Assembly (NCBI RefSeq): GCF_007785815.1
Contig: NZ_VNIM01000031.1
Coordinates: forward strand, 1-40,687
DNA length: 40,687 nucleotides
Source of the DNA: Alterirhizorhabdus solaris
GTDB taxonomy: Bacteria > Pseudomonadota > Alphaproteobacteria > Sphingomonadales > Sphingomonadaceae
Direction of reading: 5' to 3'
Positions 25,626-38,337 of the stretch are shown piece by piece. Position 1 is the stretch's first letter, and every line of letters starts with the position of its first letter. Below the pieces are notes generated by a model that had not been told where the DNA came from, did not search any database, and was given only the letters and a program-made list of their open reading frames with translations. Position numbers and translations under genes: made by a program.

Positions 25626-26286
25626 TCGCCAGTCCTTCCTGCCACGCCGGCATCATCCGACGTGGCCCGCATATACGTGGCGGGCATCGGATGCCCCCGC
25701 AGAAAGGCGAAGAACGCCGTATCGCCGGCCGGGCCCCCGTCGACCAGCCAGCGGAGTGCAGACGATGGACACCCGCAACGTAGGGTGGGAGCCATGGCCG
25801 CAGGATCCCCGCCGCGACCTACGCGGGCTGACGATCACATCCGGCCCGGGCTCGCCGCCCCGCTACGTTGCTGCGCTTCATCGCATTGAAGTGGCCAAGG
25901 TGACGCAACCGACGCCGGAAAACTGCCTCTCTCGTGAAGCCCAGATACCGGCCTTTCCTTTGCGATAAGGAAGGCGACAATTCACCGAATTACAGCACCA
26001 CGCCTCCAATATAAGCGATTAATACAAGCCTGAAGATGGGCGCATGTGATTGAACCAGCGATCAAATCAGGAAATAAAACCGCAGCCTGCTGCGATCCCG
26101 ATAGAGCGGATGCGATAAGCCAGACGACACTATCGAAGACCTCTTATAATGGAGTAATTCTTCCCTTATCGGAACATCATATCACTCGACTGTTAGTTCA
26201 CTGATGTAATAATTGACACGAACCGATCGGCCTGTATCCCACTTGATTACGCCTTCGGGGGAGGGCGTATTTGGGGAAATACGCTG
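25626..26286. other. 661-bp gene-free region turning AT-rich
   Basis: No convincing gene is present. From about 25975 the base composition falls to roughly half GC, unlike the rest of the window. A hairpin with a CTTTCCTT/AAGGAAGG stem (25953-25974) marks the boundary. The stretch holds a perfect TATAAT at 26145-26150 and TTGACA at 26213-26218, neither with a well-placed partner, and a 6-bp hairpin TACGCC/GGCGTA (26248-26269) just before the methyltransferase ribosome site GGGGA (26273-26277). Confidence 0.6.
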
Positions 26287-27045
26287 ATGATCAATGCTGC
26301 CGCAGCACGAGTTGAGCGTGAGAGAGCCTTTCACAACGATCGTTTCACTGAAGAAACGCGTGAGGCACAGGGCAAGTTCTATGCCGCGATCAAGCATGGC
26401 TCGACCGTCTATGAAGATCGCGTCAAGCGGCACGCCATCGGCAAGGACATTCTGGAATATGGATCCGGCGCGCTGAATCAGGCCGCGCTGCTTGCACCGG
26501 TCGCCGGCTCGGTGATGGGCATAGACATTTCCGACGTGGCCATCGCGGCCGCGCGAGCCGCCATTCCGGCAGGGCATGCCAATCTGCGCTACGAGGTGAT
26601 GGACGCCGAGAACCTGACCCTGCCCGATCGCAGCCTCGACCTGATTTTCGGCCGCGGCATCATCCACCACCTGGATCTTTGCCGCTCGTTCGAAACGGTC
26701 GCGCGCGTGCTGCGGCCCGATGGGAAGGCGATTTTCTGGGAGCCGCTCGGCCACAACCTTCTGCTCAACCTGTATCGCCGCGCCACGCCTAATGCACGAA
26801 CACTCGATGAGCATCCGTTGCTGAAGCCCGACATCGAACTCGCCAGATCATATTTCGAAGACGTTCGCGTCACCTTCTACGGGCTGACCACCTTGGCCTC
26901 CGTGCCGATCCGCGACACCGCCATCGGCGATGTCCTGCTCAACGCCTGTGCGTTGGTGGATCGTGCGCTCTTCGTCCTGCCTGGCGTCCGGTGGCAGGCC
27001 TGGTACTGCCTGCTCGAACTGGGCCGCCCCAAGGCGTTGAACTGA
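26287..27045 (+). CDS. class I SAM-dependent methyltransferase
   Basis: A 252-residue methyltransferase with a Rossmann-type SAM fold. ILEYGSGALNQAALLA is motif I (with Ala where a third Gly is common), VMGIDIS carries the acidic residue for the SAM ribose, EVMDAENLTLPDRSLDLIFGRG is motif II/III and IIHHLDLCRSFETVARVLRPDGKAIFWEPL follows, all consistent with the Methyltransf_11 type. The C-terminal hydrophobic segment (VDRALFVLPGVRWQAWYCLLEL) may touch membranes. The methyl acceptor is unknown. It has an unusually AT-rich 5' flank and lies next to tRNA-Arg, which suggests horizontal acquisition. Confidence 0.8.
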   Translation: MINAAAARVERERAFHNDRFTEETREAQGKFYAAIKHGSTVYEDRVKRHAIGKDILEYGSGALNQAALLAPVAGSVMGIDISDVAIAAARAAIPAGHANLRYEVMDAENLTLPDRSLDLIFGRGIIHHLDLCRSFETVARVLRPDGKAIFWEPLGHNLLLNLYRRATPNARTLDEHPLLKPDIELARSYFEDVRVTFYGLTTLASVPIRDTAIGDVLLNACALVDRALFVLPGVRWQAWYCLLELGRPKALN

Positions 27046-27226
27046 TCCGTATCTCGGCACGTGACATGCTGCCGATCGCCGACGGCCGGGCGGGGTGTCG
27101 GAATGGCCGGCGGAAGCGGCGCGGCTTACGTACGCCAGCGGCGTTCGCGCCGGGGAGGCCCGCATCAGGCTGCGCCGATGTAGCTCGGACAATACCCGGA
27201 CATTACCGGGTTTCGGGTCTGTGGAG

Positions 27227-27303
27227 TGGTGCACCGGAAGGGATTCGAACCCCTGACCCCTGCCTTCGGAGGGCAGTGCTCTATCCAGCTGAGCTACCGG
27301 TGC
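27227..27303 (-). tRNA. tRNA-Arg (anticodon CCG)
   Basis: A 77-nt cloverleaf on the minus strand. Acceptor arms GCACCGG and CCGGTGC pair, the anticodon stem CTGCC/GGCAG encloses CTCCGAA giving CCG, and the T arm is AGGGG-TTCGAAT-CCCTT. CCA is encoded. Its 3' end faces the methyltransferase and the AT-rich region. Confidence 0.97.
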
Positions 27304-27424
27304 GTGGCGGTCCACCTAGCAAAGCGACCGGCGCGCCGCCAGCCCTAATCCACGACGAAGAGCGTGTTACGCGCTGATGACGGTTTCATGCTGCGATGCG
27401 GGGCCGTCGCATCATCTCGTGCCG

Positions 27425-27439
27425 TAATGATCGCCATTA
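27425..27439. promoter_or_regulatory. possible operator upstream of the DUF4198-HupE operon
   Basis: TAATG-ATCGC-CATTA is a perfect inverted repeat with 5-bp arms, AT-rich in a GC-rich setting, 86 bp before the first gene of the operon. The size suits a dimeric repressor such as a metal sensor; the regulator is unknown. Confidence 0.35.
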
Positions 27440-27524
27440 AGGGCTTTTATGCGCGTGGCCGCACGATAGGCTCGCCGTCGCAAGAGGTCGCCGCCCCGGC
27501 CCGGCCGCTCTGAGGAAAACGCCC

Positions 27525-28265
27525 ATGCGCCCCGTCGAACGCCTCGTCTCCGCCCTCATGCTCGCGGGCCTCGTCACGGCTGCGGTGCCGGCCGATGCCC
27601 ACGGCATCTGGTTCGCCTCGCGCGCCAAGCAGCCGGCGCTGATCTACGGCATCGGCGCCGACGATCTGGACGCCGTGAAGCGCCAGCCACTCGTGGAGAA
27701 GATCTCCGCTTTCGATGCCAGCTTCCAGCCGATCCCGGCGGTGCTGCGCGTGTCCGGCCCGGTTCTGTATGTCGATGCCGAAAGCCAGCCCACCTTGCTC
27801 GCCGCCGTGCTGAACAACGGCACATGGTCCAAGATGAAGGACGGCGAGTTCGTCAAGAAAGGCCGCGACGAGGCGCCGGATGCGGTGCTTTCGGAAAAGA
27901 CGATGAAATATGCGGTCGGCGTACAGGGGCCGCTTACCGCCGCCATCCCGCCGCTGCCGGGCCAGTCACTGCAGATCGTGCCGGTCGGCGCGATTCCCGA
28001 GAAGCTGGGCGCGCCGCTTACCTACAAGGTGCTGTTCATGGGCAAGCCGGTGGCGGGCGCGCGCCTCATCAACGACATGATCAACGATCCCGATGCGAAG
28101 GAGGTCGCGACGAAGGCCGACGGCACCGTCACGCTGCCGGTGCGCAACCAGGGGCTGAACGTGATCCGCGCGGTGTATGATGGCCCGGCGGACGACAGGA
28201 AGAAGGTCGACCGGATCGAATATACCGCGACGCTTTCGTACACCCTCGCCCACGCCCCCGAATGA
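27525..28265 (+). CDS. DUF4198 periplasmic protein, first gene of a metal-handling operon
   Basis: A 246-residue exported protein. The signal peptide ends in VPADA, so the mature chain should start at His26 with HGIWFASRAKQ. The rest fits the DUF4198 family, beta-sandwich proteins found near nickel and cobalt transport genes: GADDLDAVKRQPLVEKISAF early on, and a Greek-key-like C-terminal part with APLTYKVLFMGKPVAGARL and NVIRAVYDG. It heads a tight operon with the small His-rich protein, HupE/UreJ, an anchored protein and DUF3147. A metal-binding or metal-delivery role is inferred from family and context. Confidence 0.78.
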   Translation: MRPVERLVSALMLAGLVTAAVPADAHGIWFASRAKQPALIYGIGADDLDAVKRQPLVEKISAFDASFQPIPAVLRVSGPVLYVDAESQPTLLAAVLNNGTWSKMKDGEFVKKGRDEAPDAVLSEKTMKYAVGVQGPLTAAIPPLPGQSLQIVPVGAIPEKLGAPLTYKVLFMGKPVAGARLINDMINDPDAKEVATKADGTVTLPVRNQGLNVIRAVYDGPADDRKKVDRIEYTATLSYTLAHAPE

Positions 28266-28288
28266 CCCGCCTGCAAGGAGCCACGCGC

Positions 28289-28666
28289 ATGACCTTCAAG
28301 TTCCTCCCCCTCGCCTTCCTCGCCGCCGCCACGCTGGTGCAGGCGCCCGCGCTCGCCCACGGCAACATGAAGCCGCAGCATGGCGGCATGGTCCAGATGA
28401 GCGGGGAAACCCTGTTCGAGCTGGTGGTGAAGCCCGCCGGCGTCCAGCTGTTCGTGAGCGACGACGACGAGCCGGTGAACGCCGCCGGCATGACCGCGAA
28501 GCTCGGCATCACCGCCGCCGGCAAGACGAGCGAAGTGATGCTGAAGCCGGCCGCCGGCAACCAGTTCACCGGCGCGGGGGTAAAGATCCCGGCCGGCGCC
28601 AAGGTGGCCGTGATGGTGGTGAACACCGCCACCAAGGCCCGCATGGGCACCACCTTCACAAGGTGA
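28289..28666 (+). CDS. small periplasmic protein with N-terminal His motif
   Basis: A 125-residue exported protein. The ATG at 28289 is chosen over one at 28262 because AAGGAG lies 8 nt before it and the signal peptide then starts properly (MTFKFLPLAFLAAATL). Cleavage after ALA at residue 23 would expose HGNMKPQHGGMVQ, with two His and three Met residues in a short span. The remainder is an all-beta pattern (ETLFELVVKPAGVQLFVSDDD and GAKVAVMVVNTATKAR). I do not recognise a named family; the opening resembles metal-binding segments of periplasmic efflux-system proteins. Hypothetical, but convincing as a gene. Confidence 0.75.
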   Translation: MTFKFLPLAFLAAATLVQAPALAHGNMKPQHGGMVQMSGETLFELVVKPAGVQLFVSDDDEPVNAAGMTAKLGITAAGKTSEVMLKPAAGNQFTGAGVKIPAGAKVAVMVVNTATKARMGTTFTR

Positions 28667-28797
28667 GGTGACCATGGCCCGGCGGTTTCCCCCCGTCCGC
28701 CGGGCCTTTCGCCGTCCCGCCGCCACCGCCGCCATCGCGCCTGCGCGGTGACGATCGGGGGATGGTGTGGGTCGAAAACCGAGCGAAGGAACCGCGC

Positions 28798-29517
28798 ATG
28801 GCCGACCACCCGCTTGCCCGCCGCGCCCGCCGCCTCGCCGTCTGCGCGGTGCCGCTGATCGTCGCGATGCTGGCCGACAGCGCGCTGGCGCACGGCGTCG
28901 CCGAGGGCGACAAGGCGTTCATCCAGAACAATCCGGGGGTGAACATCATCCCGTACATCTACCTCGGCGCCAAGCGCATGGTGACGGGGTACGATCATCT
29001 GCTGTTCCTGTTCGGCGTGATCTTCTTCCTCTATCGCCTCAAGGACGTCGGCAAATACGTCACCCTGTTCGCCATCGGCCATTCCACCACGCTGCTGATC
29101 GGGGTGCTGGGCAACGTCCACGCCAACCCGTTCGTCGTCGATGCGATCATCGGCCTGTCGGTGGTGTACAAGGCGCTCGACAATCTCGGCGCGTTCAAGA
29201 CGGTGCTGGGGTTCGAGCCGAACCAGAAGGCGGCGGTGCTGATCTTCGGTTTCTTCCACGGCTTCGGCCTCGCCACCAAGTTGCAGGATCTGGTCGCCTC
29301 GCGCGACGGGCTGTTCACCAACCTCGTCAGCTTCAACGTGGGGGTGGAGATGGGCCAGTTCATGGCGCTCTCGGTGATCCTCATCCTGATGACGCTGTGG
29401 CGGCGCACGCCCAACTTCACCCGCAGCATCGTCGTCGCCAACACGCTGCTGATGACGGCGGGCGTCGTGCTCGTCGGCTACCAGTTGACCGGCTATTTCA
29501 CGGAGACCGTCGCATGA
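28798..29517 (+). CDS. HupE/UreJ-family membrane protein
   Basis: A 239-residue inner-membrane protein of the HupE/UreJ family, several members of which carry nickel or cobalt. I use the ATG at 28798, with AAGGA 7 nt upstream. A signal sequence ends at ALA (residue 31), so the mature chain starts HGVAEGD. Six or so helices follow. Conserved polar motifs in the membrane are GYDHLLFL (64-71), GHSTTL (94-99), FGFFHGFGLA (150-159) and FNVGVEMGQ (179-187), rich in His and likely to line a metal path. The stop overlaps the next start in ATGA. The transported ion is unproven. Confidence 0.85.
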   Translation: MADHPLARRARRLAVCAVPLIVAMLADSALAHGVAEGDKAFIQNNPGVNIIPYIYLGAKRMVTGYDHLLFLFGVIFFLYRLKDVGKYVTLFAIGHSTTLLIGVLGNVHANPFVVDAIIGLSVVYKALDNLGAFKTVLGFEPNQKAAVLIFGFFHGFGLATKLQDLVASRDGLFTNLVSFNVGVEMGQFMALSVILILMTLWRRTPNFTRSIVVANTLLMTAGVVLVGYQLTGYFTETVA

Positions 29518-30131
29518 GCGCCACCACGACCGATACCGCCCGTGCGGTGCCCTATCAGGCCTCCCGCCGCACGCTCGGCCGCGCCTCGCTGGCGGCGCTG
29601 GGGGCGGGTGCGGCGATCGTGCTGCTGTTCGTGATGCCCGCGGAATATGGCATCGATCCGACCGGCGTCGGCGGTGCGCTGGGCCTCACCCGGATGAGCG
29701 GCGAGCAGGCGGAGGCGGCCGAGGATTCCACCCCCGCCACGCCGGCGGACGCCGCGCCCGTCGCGCTCCGGCCACAGACGAAGGCGACGATCGACAAGCT
29801 CACGCCGATGCGATCGGACGAGCGCAAGCTGACGATCGCCCCGCACGAGGGGATCGAGCTGAAGGCGCGGATGAAGGCGGGGGACGCGCTCGTCTTTCGC
29901 TGGACCGCCACCGGACCGCTCAAGATGGACATGCACGGCGAGCCCGGCCCGCCCAGCACCGACTTCTCGACCTACTGGAAGGAGAAGGGGCTGACGACGG
30001 CGCAGGGCGATTTCACCGCGCCGTTCGCCGGCATCCACGGCTGGTACTGGCGCAATCAGGGCGAAACGCCGGTGACGCTGACGCTGAACACCACCGGCTT
30101 CTATGCCGAGCTGTTCCGCCCGGCCGAATAG
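29514..30131 (+). CDS. membrane-anchored periplasmic protein
   Basis: A 205-residue protein translated by ATGA overlap with the HupE gene. One hydrophobic helix (about 24-41) anchors it, with the bulk in the periplasm. An Ala/Pro/Glu linker (about 62-85) leads to a beta-rich domain with LKMDMHGEPGPP (136-147) and FAGIHGWYWRNQGETPVTLTL (split: FAGIHGWYWR 171-180, NQGETPVTLTL 181-191), and the chain ends FYAELFRPAE. The conserved-looking His residues in MHGE and IHGWYW could bind metal. I recognise the type only as an anchor protein that accompanies HupE genes; no enzyme motif is present. Confidence 0.72.
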   Translation: MSATTTDTARAVPYQASRRTLGRASLAALGAGAAIVLLFVMPAEYGIDPTGVGGALGLTRMSGEQAEAAEDSTPATPADAAPVALRPQTKATIDKLTPMRSDERKLTIAPHEGIELKARMKAGDALVFRWTATGPLKMDMHGEPGPPSTDFSTYWKEKGLTTAQGDFTAPFAGIHGWYWRNQGETPVTLTLNTTGFYAELFRPAE

Positions 30132-30169
30132 GCGGCTATGGCCGGCCGCACGCGAACGGAGCCGGTGCG

Positions 30170-30520
30170 ATGCTGTATTTCATCCTGAAGGCCGGCATTT
30201 CCGGCGTGCTGATCGCGCTCATCTCCGAAGTGGCCAAACGCAGCCCGGCGGCCGGCGCGCTGATCGCGTCGCTGCCGCTCGTCTCGATCCTCGGCATGAT
30301 GTGGCTGTGGCGCGACACGCACGATCCGGCACGGATGGCGGCGCATGCGGGCGCCACCTTCTGGCTGGTGATCCCGTCGCTGCCGATGTTTCTGCTGATC
30401 CCGGCGCTGCTGCGGCGGGGCGTGCCGTTCTGGCAGACGCTGGCGGCGGGCTGCGTGGTCACGGCGCTGCTGTATCTGGCGATGCTGGGGGTAGGCGCGC
30501 GGTTCGGGCTGCGGCTGTAG
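30170..30520 (+). CDS. DUF3147-family four-helix membrane protein
   Basis: A 116-residue integral membrane protein with four predicted helices and short loops (for example AGALIASLPLVSILGMMWLW and FWQTLAAGCVVTALLYLAML). The layout matches DUF3147, a family of unknown function. It starts 38 bp after the anchored-protein gene in the same direction and is taken as the last gene of the operon. It is followed by the inverted repeat at 30561-30592, which may end transcription from both sides. Confidence 0.8.
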   Translation: MLYFILKAGISGVLIALISEVAKRSPAAGALIASLPLVSILGMMWLWRDTHDPARMAAHAGATFWLVIPSLPMFLLIPALLRRGVPFWQTLAAGCVVTALLYLAMLGVGARFGLRL

Positions 30521-30560
30521 GTCAGCTCGAGCCGACCGAGCCCGCCACCCGTTACTCCCT

Positions 30561-30592
30561 GCCGTCATCCCAGCGAACACCGGGATGACGGC
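30561..30592. repeat. intergenic palindromic repeat, copy 4
   Basis: GCCGTCATCCC (30561-30571) pairs with GGGATGACGGC (30582-30592) around AGCGAACACC, an 11-bp perfect stem. It lies between the convergent DUF3147 and transaldolase genes, so it could act as a terminator for both. Confidence 0.82.
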
Positions 30593-30610
30593 ACATCACA
30601 GGTAACAACC

Positions 30611-31267
30611 TCAACCCAGGATCGTCTGCCCGGTCTTCGCCCAGTCGGCCATGAAGCCGGCGATGCCCGCGTCGGTCAGCGGGTGCTTGAACAGCTGCTT
30701 GATGACGGACGGCGGCGCGGTCATCACGTCGGCGCCGATGCGCGCGCTTTCCAGCACGTGGATCGGGTGGCGCACGCTGGCGACGAGGATCTCGGTATCG
30801 AATCCATAATTGTCGTAGATCAGACGGATGTCGGCAATCAGCGCCATGCCGTCGAACCCGTTGTCGTCATGCCGGCCGACGAACGGCGAGATGAAGGTCG
30901 CGCCCGCCTTGGCCGCCAGCAGCGCCTGATTCGCCGAGAAGCACAGCGTCACGTTCACCATCACGCCGTCGTCGCTCAGCTTCTTGCAGGTCTTCAGGCC
31001 GTCGATCGTTAGCGGCACCTTGATGCACACGTTGCCGGCGATCTTGCGCAGCACGTCGGCCTCGCGCATCATCGTCTCGTGATCGAGCGCCACCACCTCG
31101 GCCGAAACCGGGCCGGGCACGATGCCGCAGATCTCCTCCACGACTTCCACGAACTTGCGGCCCGACTTGTGGATCAGCGACGGGTTGGTCGTCACGCCGT
31201 CCAGCAGGCCGGTCTCGGCCAGCTCGGCGATTTCCTTGGTGTCGGCGGTATCGACGAAGAACTTCAT
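30611..31267 (-). CDS. tal: transaldolase (TalC / fructose-6-phosphate aldolase type)
   Basis: A 218-residue transaldolase of the small subfamily, linking glycolysis and the non-oxidative pentose phosphate pathway. [13 protein letters not shown] and GVTTNPSLI are the family opening, Lys83 in CIKVPLT is the Schiff-base residue, and [11 protein letters not shown] and [21 protein letters not shown] are conserved barrel strands. The length separates it from 316-residue TalA/TalB proteins. Fructose-6-phosphate aldolase activity cannot be excluded, but transaldolase is the usual function in this branch. It is divergent from priA. Confidence 0.93.
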   Translation of the reverse strand: MKFFVDTADTKEIAELAETGLLDGVTTNPSLIHKSGRKFVEVVEEICGIVPGPVSAEVVALDHETMMREADVLRKIAGNVCIKVPLTIDGLKTCKKLSDDGVMVNVTLCFSANQALLAAKAGATFISPFVGRHDDNGFDGMALIADIRLIYDNYGFDTEILVASVRHPIHVLESARIGADVMTAPPSVIKQLFKHPLTDAGIAGFMADWAKTGQTILG

Positions 31268-31381
31268 GGGATGGATCGCTTTCGCAAGGAATCAGGATTG
31301 GCGCGGCGTATAGCGATGATCCCGCCGCAGCCCAAATCGCCGGGATTCCCTTTCGCCGCGGGCATCCCTACCTAGCAGGTC

Positions 31382-33550
31382 GTGAACCGCGCCCGTGTCC
31401 TCCTGCTCAACGCCGCGCTCGGCCCGCTCGATTATCGGGTGGACCGGGAGCATGACGTGCAGCCCGGCAGCATCGTGCTCGCCCCGCTCGGCCCGCGCCA
31501 GCTTGCCGGTGTGGTGTGGGAGGCGGACCGGATGCCCTCCGATTCGGAGGTGGGCGACAATCGCCTGCGTCCGCTCGCCGCCGTCTACGATCTGCCGCCG
31601 CTGGGCGCCCCCCTGCGGCGGCTGATCGAGTGGACCGCCGATTATTACCTCGCCTCCCCCGCCTCGGTGCTGCGGATGACGCTGGCCTCGGCAAGCGCAC
31701 TGGATGGCGGGCGCACGACGATCGAATATCGCGCCACCGGCCATGTGCCCGAGCGGCTCACCCCGCAGCGCGCCCAGGCGCTCGACCGGATCGGCGAGCG
31801 GCAGGGGCTGGTGCGCGAACTGGCGACCGTCGCCGACGTCTCTGACGCGGTGATCCGCGGGCTGGTGAAGGCCGGCGCGATCGAGGCGGTGGAGGTGTCG
31901 GTGGACGATCCGTTCGTGCCGCCCGACCCGGATCATGCCGCGCCCGAACTGTCCGAGAGCCAGCGCGGCGTGGCCGATACGCTGGTGGCGGCGGTGCGCG
32001 CGCGAAAGGCAGCCCCGTTTCTGCTCGACGGGGTGACCGGATCGGGCAAGACCGAGGTGTATTTCGAGGCGGTGGCCGAGGCGATCCGCACCGGCCGGCA
32101 GACGCTGGTGCTGCTGCCCGAGATCGCGCTGACAGAACCGTTCCTCAAGCGCTTCGCCGCCCGCTTCGGCCATCCGCCGGTGGCGTGGCACTCCGACCTG
32201 CGCCAGTCGCAGCGGCGGCGGGCGTGGCGAGCGATCGCCAGCGGCGAGGCGAAGGTGGTGGGCGGCGCGCGCTCGGCGCTGTTCCTGCCCTATGCCGATC
32301 TGGGCCTGATCGTGGTGGACGAGGCGCACGAAAGCAGCTTCAAACAGGAAGAAGGCGTGATGTACCACGCCCGCGACGTGGCGGTGATGCGCGGCCGGTT
32401 CGAGGACGTGCCCGTCATCCTCGCCTCGGCCACACCCGCGATCGAGACGCGCCAGCAGGTGGCGCTCGGCCATTATGCCGAGCTGAAACTGCCCAGTCGC
32501 TTCGCCCCCGCCCGCCTGCCCGAGATCGCCGCGCTCGACCTGTTGCAGGCCCCGCCGTTGCGCGGCCGATGGATCGCGCCGACGCTGGTGCGCGCGCTGG
32601 AGGAGACGCTGGGGCGCGAGGAACAGTCGTTGCTGTTCCTCAACCGGCGCGGCTATGCGCCGCTTACGCTGTGCCGCACGTGCGGGCACCGCTTCCAGTG
32701 CCCCAACTGCACCGCCTGGATGGTCGAGCATCGCCTGACCGCGCGGCTTGCCTGCCACCATTGCGGCCATGTGATGCCGCCGCCCGCCGCCTGCCCCGAA
32801 TGTGGCGAGGCCGACAGCCTCGTCGCCTGCGGGCCGGGGGTGGAGCGGATCGCCGACGAGGTGACCGCGCTGTTCCCGCAGGCGCGCACCGCGATCGTCA
32901 CCTCCGATACGCTCTGGTCGCCCGCCAGATCGGCCGAATTCGTCAACCGGATGGAGGCGGGCGAGATCGACATCGTGATCGGCACCCAACTGGTGACGAA
33001 GGGCTACCACTTCCCCAACCTCACGCTCGTGGGCGTCATCGATGCCGACCTCGGCCTGTCGGGTGGCGACCTGCGCGCGGCGGAACGCAGCTTCCAGCAG
33101 ATCGCGCAGGTGGCCGGGCGTGCCGGGCGCGGCGCCAAGCCGGGCCGGGTGCTGGTGCAGACTCGCGAGCCGAAGGCGCCGGTGATCCGCGCGCTCGTCT
33201 CCGGCGATGCCGAAAGCTTCTACGCGGCGGAAACGGAAGCGCGCCGCCACGCCGGCGCCCCGCCGTTCGGGCGATTCGCCGGGATCATCGTCTCGTCCGA
33301 AACGCTGGACGATGCGGTCGCCACCGCCCGCGCGATCGGTCGCGCCGCGCCGGAGGTGGAGGGCATGGCGGTGTACGGCCCCGCCCCCGCCCCGCTCGCC
33401 ATGCTGCGCGGGCGCCATCGCCAGCGCCTGCTGGTCCACGCCCGCCGCACGCTGGCGGTGCAGGAGGTGATTCGCGACTGGCTCGGTCCGAGGGAATGGC
33501 CGCGCGGGGTACGGGTGGCGGTAGACGTGGATCCCTACTCCTTCGTTTGA
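31382..33550 (+). CDS. priA: primosomal replication restart helicase PriA
   Basis: PriA is the 3'-to-5' helicase that recognises stalled forks and reloads the replisome. The 722-residue protein has an N-terminal DNA-binding part, Walker A GVTGSGKT (217-224), the DEAH box (313-316) and eight cysteines in two zinc sites (431, 434, 440, 443, 458, 461, 471, 474). GTQLVTKGYHFPNLTLVGV and QVAGRAGRG are helicase motifs V and VI. The start is GTG at 31382. The atp operon follows 161 bp after its stop. Confidence 0.97.
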   Translation: MNRARVLLLNAALGPLDYRVDREHDVQPGSIVLAPLGPRQLAGVVWEADRMPSDSEVGDNRLRPLAAVYDLPPLGAPLRRLIEWTADYYLASPASVLRMTLASASALDGGRTTIEYRATGHVPERLTPQRAQALDRIGERQGLVRELATVADVSDAVIRGLVKAGAIEAVEVSVDDPFVPPDPDHAAPELSESQRGVADTLVAAVRARKAAPFLLDGVTGSGKTEVYFEAVAEAIRTGRQTLVLLPEIALTEPFLKRFAARFGHPPVAWHSDLRQSQRRRAWRAIASGEAKVVGGARSALFLPYADLGLIVVDEAHESSFKQEEGVMYHARDVAVMRGRFEDVPVILASATPAIETRQQVALGHYAELKLPSRFAPARLPEIAALDLLQAPPLRGRWIAPTLVRALEETLGREEQSLLFLNRRGYAPLTLCRTCGHRFQCPNCTAWMVEHRLTARLACHHCGHVMPPPAACPECGEADSLVACGPGVERIADEVTALFPQARTAIVTSDTLWSPARSAEFVNRMEAGEIDIVIGTQLVTKGYHFPNLTLVGVIDADLGLSGGDLRAAERSFQQIAQVAGRAGRGAKPGRVLVQTREPKAPVIRALVSGDAESFYAAETEARRHAGAPPFGRFAGIIVSSETLDDAVATARAIGRAAPEVEGMAVYGPAPAPLAMLRGRHRQRLLVHARRTLAVQEVIRDWLGPREWPRGVRVAVDVDPYSFV

Positions 33551-33607
33551 GGCGGGGCGTTCGGGCAAGCACGGAACCCGGCGGGACGTCATGCGTGAAG
33601 CGCAACC

Positions 33608-33636
33608 TTGCATCGCGGCAACACGCCTGCTAACCG
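33608..33636 (+). promoter_or_regulatory. weak candidate promoter of the atp operon
   Basis: TTGCAT at 33608-33613 and TAACCG at 33631-33636 are 17 bp apart, about 75 bp before the atpH start. The -35 match is fair and the -10 match is poor. It is offered only because a promoter is expected between priA and atpH. Confidence 0.22.
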
Positions 33637-33711
33637 GCCCGCGACATGCAGGAGGCGCCCTCGCGGTGCCTTTTCGGCATGGGACAAATCCATTTGGGGG
33701 ATCAGGGGCGC

Positions 33712-35798
<2,087 letters not shown>

Positions 35799-35810
35799 GC
35801 GGACCCCGTC

Positions 35811-35860
35811 CCCGCCCCCGGTTCCGTGCCGGGGGCGGGCGGCTCGCCAGCCTCGCTGGC
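35811..35860 (+). other. two hairpins between atpA and atpG
   Basis: CCCGCCCCCGG (35811-35821) pairs perfectly with CCGGGGGCGGG (35829-35839) around TTCCGTG, and GCCAGC (35846-35851) pairs with GCTGGC (35855-35860) around CTC. Neither is followed by a T run, so they are more likely mRNA-stability or processing structures than terminators. Confidence 0.65.
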
Positions 35861-35889
35861 ATGACGTTTGAAGGTTAGACTGGAACACG

Positions 35890-38306
<2,417 letters not shown>

Positions 38307-38337
38307 ACGACCGCCGAGGCGTCTTTGCCAAGCATGA

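Noticed and set aside
25177-25656. Alternative minus-strand frames around the HIRAN gene
   Set aside because: The 25227-25625 frame has a domain match; the others are Arg-rich shadows.
27194-27213. Hairpin ACCCGG-ACATTA-CCGGGT followed by TT as a terminator of the methyltransferase gene
   Set aside because: A 6-bp stem with a very short T run is too weak to call.
25626-27226. Duplicated tRNA-Arg 3' end as an attachment site pair
   Set aside because: I looked for a second copy of the tRNA 3' segment in the flanking region and saw none.
26848-27315. 155-residue minus-strand frame beginning with a VAQLDRALPSEGRG-type sequence, and a plus-strand frame with APEGIRTPDPCLRRA
   Set aside because: Both are translations of the tRNA-Arg gene and its flanks, a well-known source of false proteins in databases.
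27316-27524. Cobalamin or nickel riboswitch upstream of the HupE operon
   Set aside because: No recognisable B12-box or other conserved riboswitch core is visible in the 209-bp leader.
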